A DNA stretch of 64,000 nt from Limnomonas spitsbergensis. Its lineage: Eukaryota > Chlorophyta > Chlorophyceae > Chlamydomonadales. Each line of letters begins with the position of its first letter. Positions within the stretch are counted from its first letter, which is position 1. The notes beneath the pieces were generated by a model. That model saw nothing but the letters and a program-made list of their open reading frames with translations, made no database searches and was not told where the DNA came from. Position numbers and translations under genes: made by a program. The stretch is from contig JAYJMM010000114.1 of NCBI GenBank assembly GCA_037349105.1, forward strand, positions 1-64,000, read 5' to 3'. Below, piece after piece: positions 9,316-21,858 of this stretch.

Positions 9316-12209
9316 TGAACCTATGCATTTCAATTTAAGGGACCATTGCCTTGTTAAATTCTGTTAGTATAAGGGTCATTGGTATTATCACCTGTGGTTA
9401 GCCTGGTGTGGAATTCAAAATGATGTCTTAGTTGGCTTGGTAGCCGAGGTAATTTCCATTTACAGCTTATGCTGGGCAAGCCCAACACATCATGCTCCCC
9501 CCCAAAGTTGTAAGGGAATATCGTGTTTCTGTATTTGATGGCTGCTGGCATAAAATGTTGCAACCATCCAAAGATTAGTCCTCACAAGGCCAAGCGCAAG
9601 AACCACATTAAGCCAGGACGCTCTTACATGGCTGTCCCGGGGATCAGCGATACAACCATGGGCTGCGCTGAAAGACTCGGGCGCATTTAGAGGGGGGAAA
9701 TTCAAATGGCAGTGGGGGAAGCAAAGGAGAAAAAGGGGGAAGGGATCCCTAAAAGATACCAAATTGCAGCCAAGCAAACTTGCGCCCAGCGTGCTTAAAG
9801 GTAATAGGTATGAATATATAGAGAGTGGCCCTTAAAGTGGTGAAAAAAAAGCCAATGCCACTTCGATGCAAACGCTGGTGACTTGGCCTCGGGCACTGTG
9901 TGTTATCAAATGGAGAATAGCATCCCCGCCTCTGAAAGCCAGAGAGAGACAAAAAGGAGAGAGCTAGTCCAAAGGAGGCATGAAAAACAGAGCGTAGCAA
10001 ATTTGCCCCCAACAAAGTCTATGACGTCCTCAACAAAAGCCAGAGCCTGCCACCCATGCCTGCCCTGGTACATCTGTGACAGTAAGTCCGTGGCGCCCCC
10101 CGGGGGGGCTGCCCAACCTCTCGCTCTCAGCCGCTCTTTCACGCTAGGGCACTGAAAACACGTACATGAAGCGCATCCTCCACCTGTTGGCCATGTTCTC
10201 AGCCCAGCAATGTTGGCAGTAGCGTGTGTCACGCTGCTGATCGCTGTGCCGTCCTTTATCATCAGGTGTGCTGGCTGCTCTGAGACGTAGCCTTAAGTTA
10301 GTGCACACACGGGCACATTCGTTTTGCTAGTGCGGTTCTAAGCGTGCGATGATGCTGCATATGTACTGTCGCGCCTGTGTCTGGGTACATCTATGCCGTC
10401 CACCCTCCTGCGGCTTTTACGCACCCCTAGCTATGCTGTCAATCCTGGCCCATGCTACTTGCACTGGGTTCCTGACCGATCTGGCATGGCAGCGCAGCAA
10501 CTCTGCGTCGTCCGGGCGCAACCAGCCCTTTTTTCCAGCCCCAAACGGGAGCATGCCTGACGCTGCCAGGAGGTAAGCTTTGCTGAGGAGTCGGACCTGC
10601 AGCCTGGGGAGGTAATGGATGTAATGATAATTACCAGTTTGACATGGGATGTGGCTTAAGCTGATTTGTTTGATCCACATGCAAGCGTCACTGAGCCAAA
10701 GCCTCTGTGACAGGTTCACATGTGCCAAGCCAAGGGTACAATTCAGGTAAATTTCAGATAATCAGAGGCATGACGCTGCACCTCGATCTTTGCATGTCGC
10801 TTCTTGCCCCACGCTCAGCTCATCGCTGTGGGCGCATGACGTCTCGGTATGAAAACTTAACAAGTCTACGTCCACTTACATCTCGGTTAGAAAGACTTGA
10901 CTTTGTTGCCGCTTCTAGAGTCCTGGCGCCGATACCTCAAGCTCTCGATCCGCTCTGAAAGATGATGCCACGGCCCAGTGCGAACGGTGGCGCACGACAT
11001 CAATAACTGTCAAGTAGGACTCTTCGAAGGTCCCTCCCTAATAATTGCGGAAACAATCGTGCTTGCCAAGTTAACTGCATGATTGAGACGCCCTGGTACA
11101 GGGGCCAGACTCCTGCATACCGGCCAGCGAATTCGTACTCTACACACATCGATACTCCCAGAAATCCAATTCACAGACCTGCGGCGTCAAACATGTATCC
11201 ATATCTGATTAACAAGATTACATTCTAGCCAGGATGATTCGGAGACGAAATCTACCAATCTGCCCTCGGCGAGGGCACTACCGACAAAACGGCACTTGCG
11301 AGAGTGTAGTTTAATATCAAAATCTTAATCTACATGTTGCAAGCGGGAAGGGCGTTTGGTGCTGTTTCGATAACGCCCTCCGAAACCGCCGAAACCCCTG
11401 CTGCCATTCAGAAATCCACCCACTTTACAGGGCCATTGATTCACAATTGTTCATGGTTCACACTTGTGTGGCGGCCTGTTCAGAGGCGTGACGTCCACCA
11501 TGGGGTGACGTCCGCGAGGGGTTGGCAGCTTGCCCATCACATGTGACATGGAGCGTTCATACCTGCAAAATTGGGGTGGTTGGCAGTGAGGAAGTTGGTA
11601 CATTTAACGTGAAGCTTTGAATATGCTGGTTCATTTGCTGGGAGTTTGGCGGTTGGTCCAGGGTAAGGTTGGTCCTTCCAAGATCCAGATAAACCCATGC
11701 ACACTCAGGGGTATGGGGTGCAGGGTTAGGGTTGATAGGGATCAAAGGGACGTAGTTTAGGGGTTCAGGTTGTAGGTTTTGAGTTCTGAAACAGGGCTTT
11801 CTACTGTCTTGGGTTAGGTTGGGGGGTGCTGGGTGTAGGGCTAAATGTGCAGTTTAGGAGAGCCACAATCCCAAGCCATTTCCATCATAGTGCGCTCCAG
11901 AGTAGCAGACTAGTGGGTGGTCATTGTGCCGTCATCACCACTAGGCTGAGGGGGCCAGACCTGGACCGGTCATAGGAAGCAGGGCTTGTTGCCATCCCCA
12001 CACTGAGGGCAACCAGGTTCTCCCCTCCTGGTGATCGGGAAGTAAGAGGGGAGCGTTGACGGGAGACGGGGGAGGGTTAAGGAGGAAGGGAGTACAGTGC
12101 AGAGTTTAGTGGCCACATTTTTTCATATGAGGGGGGTGCATGGTTAAAGGGTTTAAGTGGGAGATGTGAAGGTTCAGAAAGAGGTTTATAGTCCCCCCTG
12201 TATCCCCAG
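9316..12209. other. No convincing gene; gene-poor subtelomeric sequence
   Basis: Several unrelated open frames overlap on both strands at 9490-10,260 and 10,350-10,960, none with a recognisable domain. One donor-like site (ACA|GTAAGT at ~10,080, plus) has no matching acceptor that gives a sensible product. From ~11,700 to 12,100 the sequence is enriched in GGGTTAGGTT/TAGGG phrases resembling decayed telomeric repeats. Confidence 0.4.
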
Positions 12210-12461
12210 GTTCAACATGGACAGCAACGGTGTCAAGTGTTGGACCGCGGAGGTCTCCAATTGAAAGGCAGCAGCAGCACTGCAGCAACTGGCAATATAC
12301 TCCACGCTTACGTCTCTGCGGTGTTGGCCGCGCAGCAAGCGCTCACAGCTGCTGTGGTGGCAGTGCCTGCGGCGCACTTCTGCCATGTCATATGTTGGTG
12401 CTCCTCCATGCTGCGTCGTTGCTGCTGGAGCGCTCTTCAGTCCATGTTGCTCAAATGCTGA
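12210..12461 (+). CDS. Possible exon, unrecognised (low confidence)
   Basis: A plus frame opens after a TATCCCCAG acceptor (AG at 12,208-12,209) and runs to a stop at 12,461. The product is rich in Ala, Gln, Ser and Cys. The same acceptor and the following ~28 bases recur in altered form at 59,821, which argues for either a duplicated gene fragment or a dispersed repeat. No domain is recognised and a frame on the other strand is also open. Confidence 0.2.
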   Translation, partial: VQHGQQRCQVLDRGGLQLKGSSSTAATGNILHAYVSAVLAAQQALTAAVVAVPAAHFCHVICWCSSMLRRCCWSALQSMLLKC

Positions 12462-13269
12462 CCAAATCGGACACGACTATGCCGATCTGCGGGCTGTGGG
12501 GTATGAATGTCGGTATCCCACTAAGCTTGGTCGCTGTCTTGGCCGCCTGCATAGCCCCGTTGAGACTCTTCAAGAGTTAGAGTCAGGGTCGTAGGCTAGC
12601 AAGATTCCCGGCTCCAGTCCAACCATGCGCACAGTAAGGAACTGGGTGGGGGGGTGTCAGGGAGCGATGAGTAAAGGGTTAAGAGGGATGTGTATCCCCA
12701 AGGTTAAGAGGGACAGCATAGACAACATGTTGATAGTGGGGGGCGGGTGCCCCTAGGACCGGTACACCACCTTCAATAAAGGGATATTGCGAGCAGAGAA
12801 GAGCAGAGTTGCGGCCTCGGCTCCGGATTCACAAGAGCTGGTTTACGGATCAGACTGCAACTGCTTATCCCCTCACCTCACCGAGTGTGCCTTGGGACAT
12901 GTTGAACACGGCATAGGGTTGCAGGGCTGCAGCTGTCGGATGTACTGCATACCGTCAACCATCGCATCGACACCCGCAGGCCGGATTCCACAACATGTGA
13001 GCATGTGCAACATCTGATGACACCTGTCACAGGGCAGGGTGCACATTTCATAACAGGGGATCAGGTTTCAGATCCCAATGACAGCTGGACGCTGGCCGGT
13101 GGACAAAGCTGCAGGCCGTTGTGTAGGTGAATTGTAGCTGAATCAGCTCCTAGGTCTCCGTTTGCTCCCGTTCCCAATCCATCTCAGACAAAATATGTCA
13201 GACTGTTTCCTTCATTCGCACCCTCCTCACGGGGTGTATCTTTCTTTCTTTCTTTAACAACGCCCTGCA

Positions 13270-13690
13270 ACTTCATTTGGTTTCAAATCAAAACTTCAAA
13301 CCCTTAGCCCTTTACCATCAGCTCCAACCTGAGACTCTCAGCCCCACCCCTCAGCCCGACACCCTCAGCTCTTAACCTTGAGATCTTACTCCAGACTTCA
13401 AACCCTCGGTCATAAACCCTAGCCCTAAACCCCAAACCAGAAACACTCGTCCTTAAACCCCTCAGCTTGAACTATAACCCCCAGCCCTGAACCCTCGGCC
13501 CTACCCCCCAGCCCTAAAACCCTGCTCTAAAACCTCAGATCTTACCCCAGACCCTCAAACCTCAGCCATAAACCCAGACACTCAGCCATAAACCCTCAGC
13601 CCTTACCCACCCGCCCTATCCCCCAAGCCTTTAAACCCTCAGCTCTGACCCCATCTAGACCCTGAACCCAGAGTCACACCTCTCCGCCGC
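13270..13690. repeat. Degenerate telomere-like CCCTAAACC / CCCTCAGCC block
   Basis: About 420 bp are built of short phrases such as CCCTAAACCC, CCCTCAGCC, AAACCCTCAG and CTTAAACCCC in the same orientation as the terminal telomere, but heavily diverged. It is best read as an old interstitial telomeric tract. Confidence 0.65.
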
Positions 13691-15469
13691 CTAAAGCAGT
13701 TTCTTCTTGCTGCTGGAGCAGTTCAGGCTGCTCATCGACCCGGACGCATCCATCTGCTGGCTGCCCCGCAAGGCCAGTTCACGGAGGAGCGCTGTCGCTG
13801 TGTCAGGGTGCTTCGCAAGCATGCGGGAAGCAGGCGTGGTTGCATCTGCATCCCGCTGAGGTTGATCGCTGTCGTGGCCCTATTTTCGACCACGATGAGG
13901 CTGTCCGACCCTACGGAGTGGGGTGGTGGCAAGTTGGTTGCACACAATCAGGGACAGGGATCAAGGGGGTCAGTCGAGAGATGGAGTTTTAGGGTCCAGA
14001 TGTGAAGTCTTTCGGGTCCAGGATTGTAGCTGAATCACGCAATAATTCACATCCCATCAGAGGCAGAGCTGATGTCCGCAAGTCCCACCAGCCACATGTT
14101 GAAATTAAGGTCAGAGGCCCCATGGAAGGGTGGAGGTAACGCAAACATCTCAGCATGTGTTGATGCCACATCCCTTCCAGTGCCATGACCTGATGGCGCT
14201 CACTTGCCATACATGCACCCTCTTCTGTAATAGACCTAGCTCCATGGGACTGTTGCATGAGGTCCTTCCACATCAGGTATTAGGAGGGTACCATCATCCC
14301 CTCTGCTAGTTGTGTTTTTCAAGTTTAAGAGGTACATTTCCTGAGAGGTCGGGGCTTATAGTGTGACAGATTGTATGAGGGCATGGCTTAAATTGTTCAG
14401 GCTTCATGAGGTAGGACGTTGGAAGCTAGTTCAGGGTTGATTCCAATCTGTGAGCACAACAGATAAATCTGGAACAAAATCAGCCTTATGGGATCTCAGA
14501 CCCGCGGCGACCTCGGGCAACCACTATGAGAGCCCCCACCCATGTTCAGGGTTGGGAGATGATTCCACTTTGTGAGCACAAAAGCCTTTTGCATCCAAAC
14601 CTTGGGAGACCCCGGGCGAGGGTTGCAACAGAGCCTACCCCTGTCTCTTTCGCTACAAGTGGAATTCAGCTCAATGCGGTCTACACCCTAGGGGGTGAGG
14701 GGTGTAGCGTCATGCTGCTGGGTCCACCGGCTGTGCGCTGATCCCTGTGGGCTAGACCCTAAACATTTTATGAGTGGTGACAGGCCATCCTTTGTGAACT
14801 AGCCTCTGGGTCTGGGGTTCAGATTAAAGCCCTAAATCCTCAGTAATTTAACCTTGTATACAAACCTTCTCCACTGTATTTACGAACGTCGCCCGTCAGG
14901 CGTTTGCCTCGCTGTACGAAGGGGGTTAACGGGGTATCGGTGGAGGGGGTCTGCAGGTTTGGGTGATGAGTTTTTACAGGCTCTGGTTGAACATGGGATT
15001 GGTGAAAGTTGGGACGACCACTACACCGCTGTGCCTGACAGCGCGAGCAAGCCGATCGCGCATGGTCGCCCTGTCATTCAAGGTGTGTGTCAGCCCATAC
15101 ACCAGGAGCCACACCACAACTTCAGGTTCCTCAAAAAAAAAGGCATAGCCTACGTTCACCGCTAGTTGCGTGTCCAAATCTTGACAGCGTGTGCGAGGAG
15201 AGGGTTAAAGGTTGGGCTAATACCCCAGACCTTTGACTTTGAACATGTAAACCCTGGACCGTTCAACCCTTGACCCCATGAACCATGAACCCTGTTTGTG
15301 CCCACCTCTGCATGTCTGGTGCAAGGCTCTTGGCCCCGGTTGTTGCCAAGCTTGTCGTGACCCAGAGCTAAGACCTGCACAGAGTAGACAGTCGGGCAGC
15401 AAAGAAACGTGCCGAGGGTTGAGAGATAGTATTGGTAGGCTGCAGGGGGCAGATGGTGCTGCATCATGA
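13691..15469. other. No convincing gene
   Basis: Scattered open frames occur on both strands (for example 13,989-14,273 minus and 14,854-15,165 plus), but I see no matching splice sites or domains. The frames at 14,854-15,177 are open on both strands and look moderately protein-like. I cannot choose between them. Confidence 0.35.
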
Positions 15470-15895
15470 AGAAAGTGCATGCCAGGGGGGGGGGGGGCAG
15501 TCCTGTATCGTGTCGGTAGCTGAGGCAGCTCATGGAAGGGGGGGGGAGGGGGGGGGGGGGCTGTATGATGACAACGTCCCATGCCAGACAGAGACGGTGT
15601 TGCGTGCATGAATGGCAGGTAGCTCATGCCAGGGGAGGGGCAGTGCTGCATCATGCCATCATGCATGGCAGACAGCGCATGCTAGGGGAGAGACGCTACA
15701 GCTCATGCCAAGAGGATACAGTGCTGCATTATGAAGGCAGCCCATGCAATGGAGAGGCCACGTTTCATTATCAATATAGCTCATGCCAGGGTGGTGGTGC
15801 TGCATCATGCATGGCAGATAGCGGATGCCAGGGGTGTGGGGGGGGGCTGCATCATGCATGTCAGGCAGCGGATGCCACGAGTCAGGTCGCTTTTG
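15470..15895. repeat. Degenerate CATGCCAGGGG / GCTGCATCATG minisatellite
   Basis: About eight loosely conserved ~45-60-bp units contain CATGCCAGGGG, a G run (up to 12) and CTGCATCATGCATGGCAG. Runs of G and frequent CATG recur in each. Confidence 0.75.
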
Positions 15896-17267
15896 CGTTA
15901 TTGTCGGCTCTTGTCTTGTCACCTTGCGCATGTACGGCGCATTATTTGCGGTGACCGTTCCATCGCCATGCGGTCGAACTGTCAATTGTCTATGCGGCCC
16001 TGGGCGTCACCGTATCTTATTAGGCCAGCGCACATTTTATGAAGTGGTTTCCGAACGAAACGTAAACAGAACAAAGGCTCGAGGGCGCAAGTTACGATTT
16101 CATACCGCTTGAAAGAATATTCAGGTACAAAGCTCATTAGTGGATTATTGGGTAGATCCTGAGTAATTGAGCAAGGGGCGGAGGGTCGCATGGCTGACAT
16201 GTACCCCCCCTCAGACTTTGATGAGCAACGACGATGAAAGACCTTCAGCCGTTTTGCCGTTTATCCGTTTAACCGGTGCCGTTTAGCCGTTCACCCGCCG
16301 GTCCTTGTTGCACATTTTTGGAATCGCTCATCATGATCCCACAACTGCCACGAGCTTCATCCGGAAGATCACCTGCCCTCAGAACCGCTCTGCATCAAGA
16401 GCAGTAGGGGGTCTTGCTTCCCCATGGACGGCGACTAGCTGCATGATCAGTTAACCAGGATCAACCAAGGTGATACAGATACCTATATAGAAACCCGCAT
16501 GGTCGCGTGCACGGCAGCATGGGCATGGCCAGGGGTCATATGGGTACGGTAATGGACTCTGATTAAGGCGCTTGCGGTGAAGAGGTAAGGTGTCATGGGT
16601 TGTGTAGTCAGCTATGCAGGGGCGATACCTTGTATCAGTTTGTGTTCTCTTCAATTTGTGCACTGCAACATCTGTCCGTAACCATCTTCATTTAGAGGGT
16701 CAAGAGTAACGTACCAGTACTTTCTTTCTTATTTATATCTGGATATGAGGCCATCATAGACAGTCTGCCTAACCCAACCCAGCTTCAGCCCTCCAGCCAA
16801 AAGCCAGAGTGTAGCTGACATATAGCTGAATACTAAAAACCACCTGCTGTTTGTTACTACTTTACAACTCCTGAACTCCCTCCACTCCCCTTGTACTGTC
16901 CAACTTGCTTGTGGTCGAAACACAACATGGTCTATGAGCTTTAAATCCTCTCATCAAATCCTCTAAAATCACAAAATCACAGCTTCAAATCCTCTGAAGA
17001 CCACAGTCAGCGTGAACGCCCCATACCGGTACCTCACTCATCAACCACATGGGCTTCAGCCGGACTGTGTCTCTTATATCAACAAGTGAATTTCCTTCAA
17101 GATAATATGTCAACTTGGCCTAGCTGACTGGCTAATAATACAGAAACGGGGAAAAGGCACATTTGAACCGAATTAATAAAATGTAAGCGATTCAATGGCC
17201 GGGCCAATGGGTGCGCTCACCATCCATCGGGTCAAATAAAAAATGTAAAAGAATAAAACAAAAAACC
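15896..17267. other. No gene seen
   Basis: Nothing recognisable. A short CCGTTT-rich run lies at 16,240-16,300. Confidence 0.4.
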
Positions 17268-17435
17268 TTTTCTAAGGGGCACGCATCTTCATGCCTCATG
17301 AGAGGGAGTGAGCCAAAGGACCTTCCCAACACTGATCCATATCAACATTGGGAGGCACGCAGCTCCATGCCTCATGAGAGGGAGTGAGCCGCCAAAGGAC
17401 CTACCCGACACTGATCCATATCAATATTGGGAGGC
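17268..17435. repeat. Direct repeat, 2 x ~84 bp
   Basis: Two near-identical copies begin at GGGGCACGCATC and GGAGGCACGCAG and share ATGCCTCATGAGAGGGAGTG and ACTGATCCATATCAA. The second has a 3-bp insertion (GCC). Confidence 0.9.
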
Positions 17436-17486
17436 CTTGCTTCTTGAGACATGGCATCACCACCGCCAATGTTGAAAAATAACCAC

Positions 17487-17705
17487 AATGCACACCGCTG
17501 GCAGAGCAGCCCGCACGGACACCTTTCAAACCCCACTCCAGCGCATGCACACTGCTGGCAGAGCAGCCGGCACGGACACCTTTCAAACCCCACTCCAACG
17601 CATGCACACTGCTGGCAGAGCAGCCGGCACGGACACCTTTCTAACCCCACTCCAGCGCATGCACACTGCTGGCAGAGCAGCCGGCACAGACACCTTTCAA
17701 GCCCC
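17487..17705. repeat. 57-bp minisatellite, ~4 copies
   Basis: Four 57-bp units contain CACACTGCTGGCAGAGCAGC and ACGGACACCTTTC. Because 57 is divisible by three, several frames stay open across it (19-residue peptide repeat). I see no other sign that it is translated. Confidence 0.9.
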
Positions 17706-18086
17706 ACCAGTGCCTGGCTGCCTTGGAGCGCCATCACAAACCTGCGCTGAGACAAAATACAAGGTGAACGCGTGTATGACGTCTAAACCACACTCCCCAT
17801 CAACCGACACACATCCAGGGAACCTGAATTGTATTGTTCACACATCCATACATGATGCATGGCTGACGTGGGGAATTCCAATGGGAAGAGAGGGGATGGA
17901 TCCATAAATATAAATATATATATATGTATATATGTACACAATATGCATGAGGTGAAGGGGGGAAGAGGGGCCTTATGGGTGATGTGTATAGGGCGGGCTA
18001 TATGGGTGCATGGACTATAATCCAACATGTCATCTAATCAGTATGAGTGTAACATCCCCGCCAACAATCTCCTCACTCACCGACAT

Positions 18087-21000
18087 CTACCCGGACCTGG
18101 TGTTGCCGTAGACTCGGACAGTGCCGTCTTCGCTCGCAGTGGCAAGCTGGCCGTTGATGCTGAAGGCTACACTGTTGACCTTGTCAGTGTGCCCCTGTGA
18201 TTATTCAACATGAGGTATGCATGACTCAGTAATAAGGGACATTCATACTGGAGGGTGGATGGTGCATGAGACTGTTGGCCAAAGAGAAGCAACCCGGGGA
18301 AAAGCTTGAGGGCCCTCCGGCAAAGCCAGGAAAACAAAGAGGAAGTTTGCATGTTCTCCGGTTGGTTTGTTTTCGGGTTGGAGGCCCAGGAATCTTGTCC
18401 GGCTCCTATATTACCTCCAGTCTGATTGTTCCTCTTTATATCGCAGAAGAAGCTTCGCGTTAGAGATTGATCTCACTGGCGCAACAGAGCATCCCTCGAA
18501 TCTGAAAACAATAACTCTTCACTGACCACTTGGACTAGCTTCACCCCGTGGACTGGTTGCAACAACAGCTGCAACCAACCTCTGAGGCCCCTTGTCTAAC
18601 TCCTCCTCATTTGATTCCTCATCATCTGCCCCGTCATCTGACCCTTGGACCCGCTGGAGGTGACCACCGCTTGGACCCGCCATTGCGAGAGAGTATCACA
18701 TGGCGAACATCTTTCACACATATCCTGGCTTGGCTCGAATTTCCGAGGGGGGGTTTACCTGCCTGAAATACACGCATGATTCCACTGCATGATTTACCCG
18801 CTTGATTCACCGATACTTGCCTGGGTAATTTGCTTAAATTACCCGCATGATTAACCTGCCCGGTTTATTCGCTTTATTTACCTACCTGATTTACAGGCCT
18901 GATTTAATTGTGAATTAAATTCCCTGCTTGATTTACTTACACTTTATTTATTTACACTTAATTTATTTACCTGCTTAACTTATGTACCTACTTAATTTAT
19001 TTACCTGCTTAATTTACTTACCTGCTTAATTTATTTACCTGCTCAATTAATTCACCTGCTTAATTTATTTACCTGCTCAACTTATGTACCTGCTTAACTT
19101 ATTTACCTGCTTAATTTATTTACCTGCTTACTTAATTTACCTGCTTAATTTACTCACCTGCTTAATTTATTTACCTGCTTAATTTATTTACCTGCTTAAT
19201 TTATTTACCTGCTTAACTTATTTACCTGCTTAATTTATTTACCTGCTTAATTAATTTACCTGCTTAATTTATTCACCTGCTTAATTTATTTACCTGCTTA
19301 ATTTATTTACCTATTTAATTTATTTACCTGCTTAATTTTCAAGCGGTTTACCTGCCTGATTTACCTGCCTGATTTAAATTAAATTTGCCGCCTGATTTAC
19401 CTGCTTGTTTTACCTGCCTGATTTACCTGTTTGATTTACCTGCATGACGTACATGCCTGACTTATTTTAATTAATATCGCCACCTGATTTACCTGCTTGT
19501 TTTACTTGCCTAATTTACACACTTCATTCACCTGCTTTATTTATTTGCTTAATTCACCCTCCATATTTACCTGTGGCCTTATTTGTCAGTCTGACTAATT
19601 TTTTCGCAGCCTGATTTATCTGCTTCCTTTGTTTCCTTAATTTACCTGTTCTGCCCACTCGGCCAATTACCTGTTGAGTGCACCTTATGAATTCTTTCCA
19701 CATTTACATATATACGCGTTTTTTCGAATTCCCCACCTTATTAACCTGATAATGTCCTCCCCCCCCTCCACTCCCTCTGCCCTCACGTCACAAATACACT
19801 TAGTTTATTCCCCCCTCTAAACCCTGACCTGTCAACCCAAGCCTGATGTGTGCCCTAGGTTGGTCCCTGCTTAAGCAACCGTCCCACATTCATTTATTGC
19901 ATGCCCCCCTCCCTTGTTCCCATGCATCACACACACTACCCATGACCGCATCACCCTCAACATCTAGTGTATGTGAGACAACACCTTACCCTCCCGTGCA
20001 TCATGGTTGTGACAAGGTCGGGGTTTATTTCATGTGCCATGTTCATGGCCTCATTAGCCATAACCCTGAAAACACTCCATGCCGCATCACATCAGCCCCC
20101 CCCCCCTCTGCCCCCCCTTTGCTTCAACCAGATGGCCATCATACTGCCCTCTCCTCCATCTCCATACCTTCAGGGTGGTGATGATGGTGCCGTCATCCAG
20201 CCTCCACACAATGGCCGTGTTGTCCACGCTCCCCGTTGCTAGGGACTTCCCATCCGGGCTGAATGCAACACTCGTCACACATGAAGTGTGCCCCTGTGTT
20301 ACATGATGGGTCAGGGGAAGGCACGTGTGGGTAAAGCAAAGGAACATCACAGATCATATATCATGTTTTTGTTACCACTCCAACAACCATTTGAAGGTAT
20401 GCCCCCCCCCCCCACACACACACACCCATGTTGCCCATACATCACCCCTTCATCCTATCCCACATCACTCATACCGCCATCCCCCACGTTGGCCCCCTAA
20501 TGTCACATTGCCCCTCCTCACCTTCAGGGTGGTGATGATGGTGCCGCTGTCCACACTCCACACAATAGCGGTCTTGTCATAGCTCCCCGTTGCAATGGAC
20601 CTCCCATCCGGACTGTACACAACGACGACGCAGTTCAACATACTGAACATTGATGGACAGGTATGAAGATCGGTGTGTCCCTGTGTTTGTGGATGGGTCA
20701 TGGAGGGGGACGCATATGGGCAGCTTAATAAAAGTGCGTTTTTAGCTAAAATCTGCGACTAATTTGATTTTAAAGGGGGGTACTTCACGTGGCACGCAAC
20801 ACAACATTTCACATAACACCCATTACATAACCCTTTACCATCAACTTAGGGTCATGTGGTCCGACCCCCCGGCTCCCCTTCTCCTTGTATGGATCAATTG
20901 AATCCACACACAACACATCACATCCCACATATTGCCCCCCCCCCCCCCACACACACACGTAGACACATCGTTCATACTACCTTCCCCCCTCTGCACCATG

Positions 21001-21858
21001 CCCCCCCCCCCCTACCCATCACCTAAACCCCGCCTACCCAGGGTCTCTCATAGAGCTCTACTGCCCATGGATGATCCATGTAAGGTATGTCATGCTTAAT
21101 CAAGGTATCATGGTCAAGGTCTCCTTTCCCCACCGCATCACCCAAACTGCCCCCCCCCCACACACACACCACACCACACACATACACATCACTCATATCG
21201 CCCCACCCTCCCTCTCTCCACTCATGACCCACACCTTGAGCGTGGTGATGATAGTGCCGTCACCCACGCTCCACACAATGGCCGTTCCGTCCCCGCTCCC
21301 CGTTGCAATGGACCTCCCATCCGGACTGAAGGCGACACTCAACACCCAATTGGTGTGTCCCTGTTGTTCATGATGGGTCAGGGGAAGGGCACACCATGCA
21401 TGGGATCATTAGGGAGGGGCACCGTGTAGTGGGCAATACCACAAATCATCATCATGCCTCTCAGACTACCACATGTAACCCCTCTTGGAGCATGGTAGAC
21501 CTAGTCCACTCACAAAGGCTACCTAAATGGATATATCCAATGTGACTGGTGGGTGGAGGGAGGGATATTCACTTCCTCTACCTTCAGCAAGGCAATATAT
21601 ATGTGAGTGCCATGCACATGGTTGAATGACATGGATCCAAGGCATCTCGCTCTTATTGAATCATGTTTGGCACGATGTTGGATGCAGTTGTGGGTTTAAC
21701 AACCCCACCCACATGAGCAACACCCCACCTACCTTGAAAGTCCTTACGCAATGCCCGCTCCTCATGTCCCACAGGCGCGCAGTCTTGTCCCCGCTACCAG
21801 TGACCAGGAAACCTCCATCCGGGCTGAAGGCGATGCTTGTCACCGCGCCAGTGTGACC
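18087..21858 (-). other. Exons 14-18: WD40 repeats 4-8 and stop
   Basis: Exons 14, 15 and 17 are 126 nt, exon 16 is 159 nt (11 extra residues near its start) and exon 18 is 108 nt including the TAG at 18,089-18,087. All start in phase 0 at ACAG|GG (exon 14 at GTAG|GG). Core motifs are [55 protein letters not shown] and [13 protein letters not shown]. Repeat 8 is shortened and ends VRVYG plus six residues, as a last blade often does. There is no start codon of its own upstream, so this block depends on the exons beyond intron 13. Confidence 0.85.

Noticed and set aside
14854..15177. Overlapping open frames on both strands (103 and 67 codons)
   Set aside because: Cannot decide strand. No splice partners and no domain recognised.
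17372..17755. 127-codon Cys-rich minus frame
   Set aside because: Product of the 57-bp repeat, which preserves frame because its length is a multiple of three.
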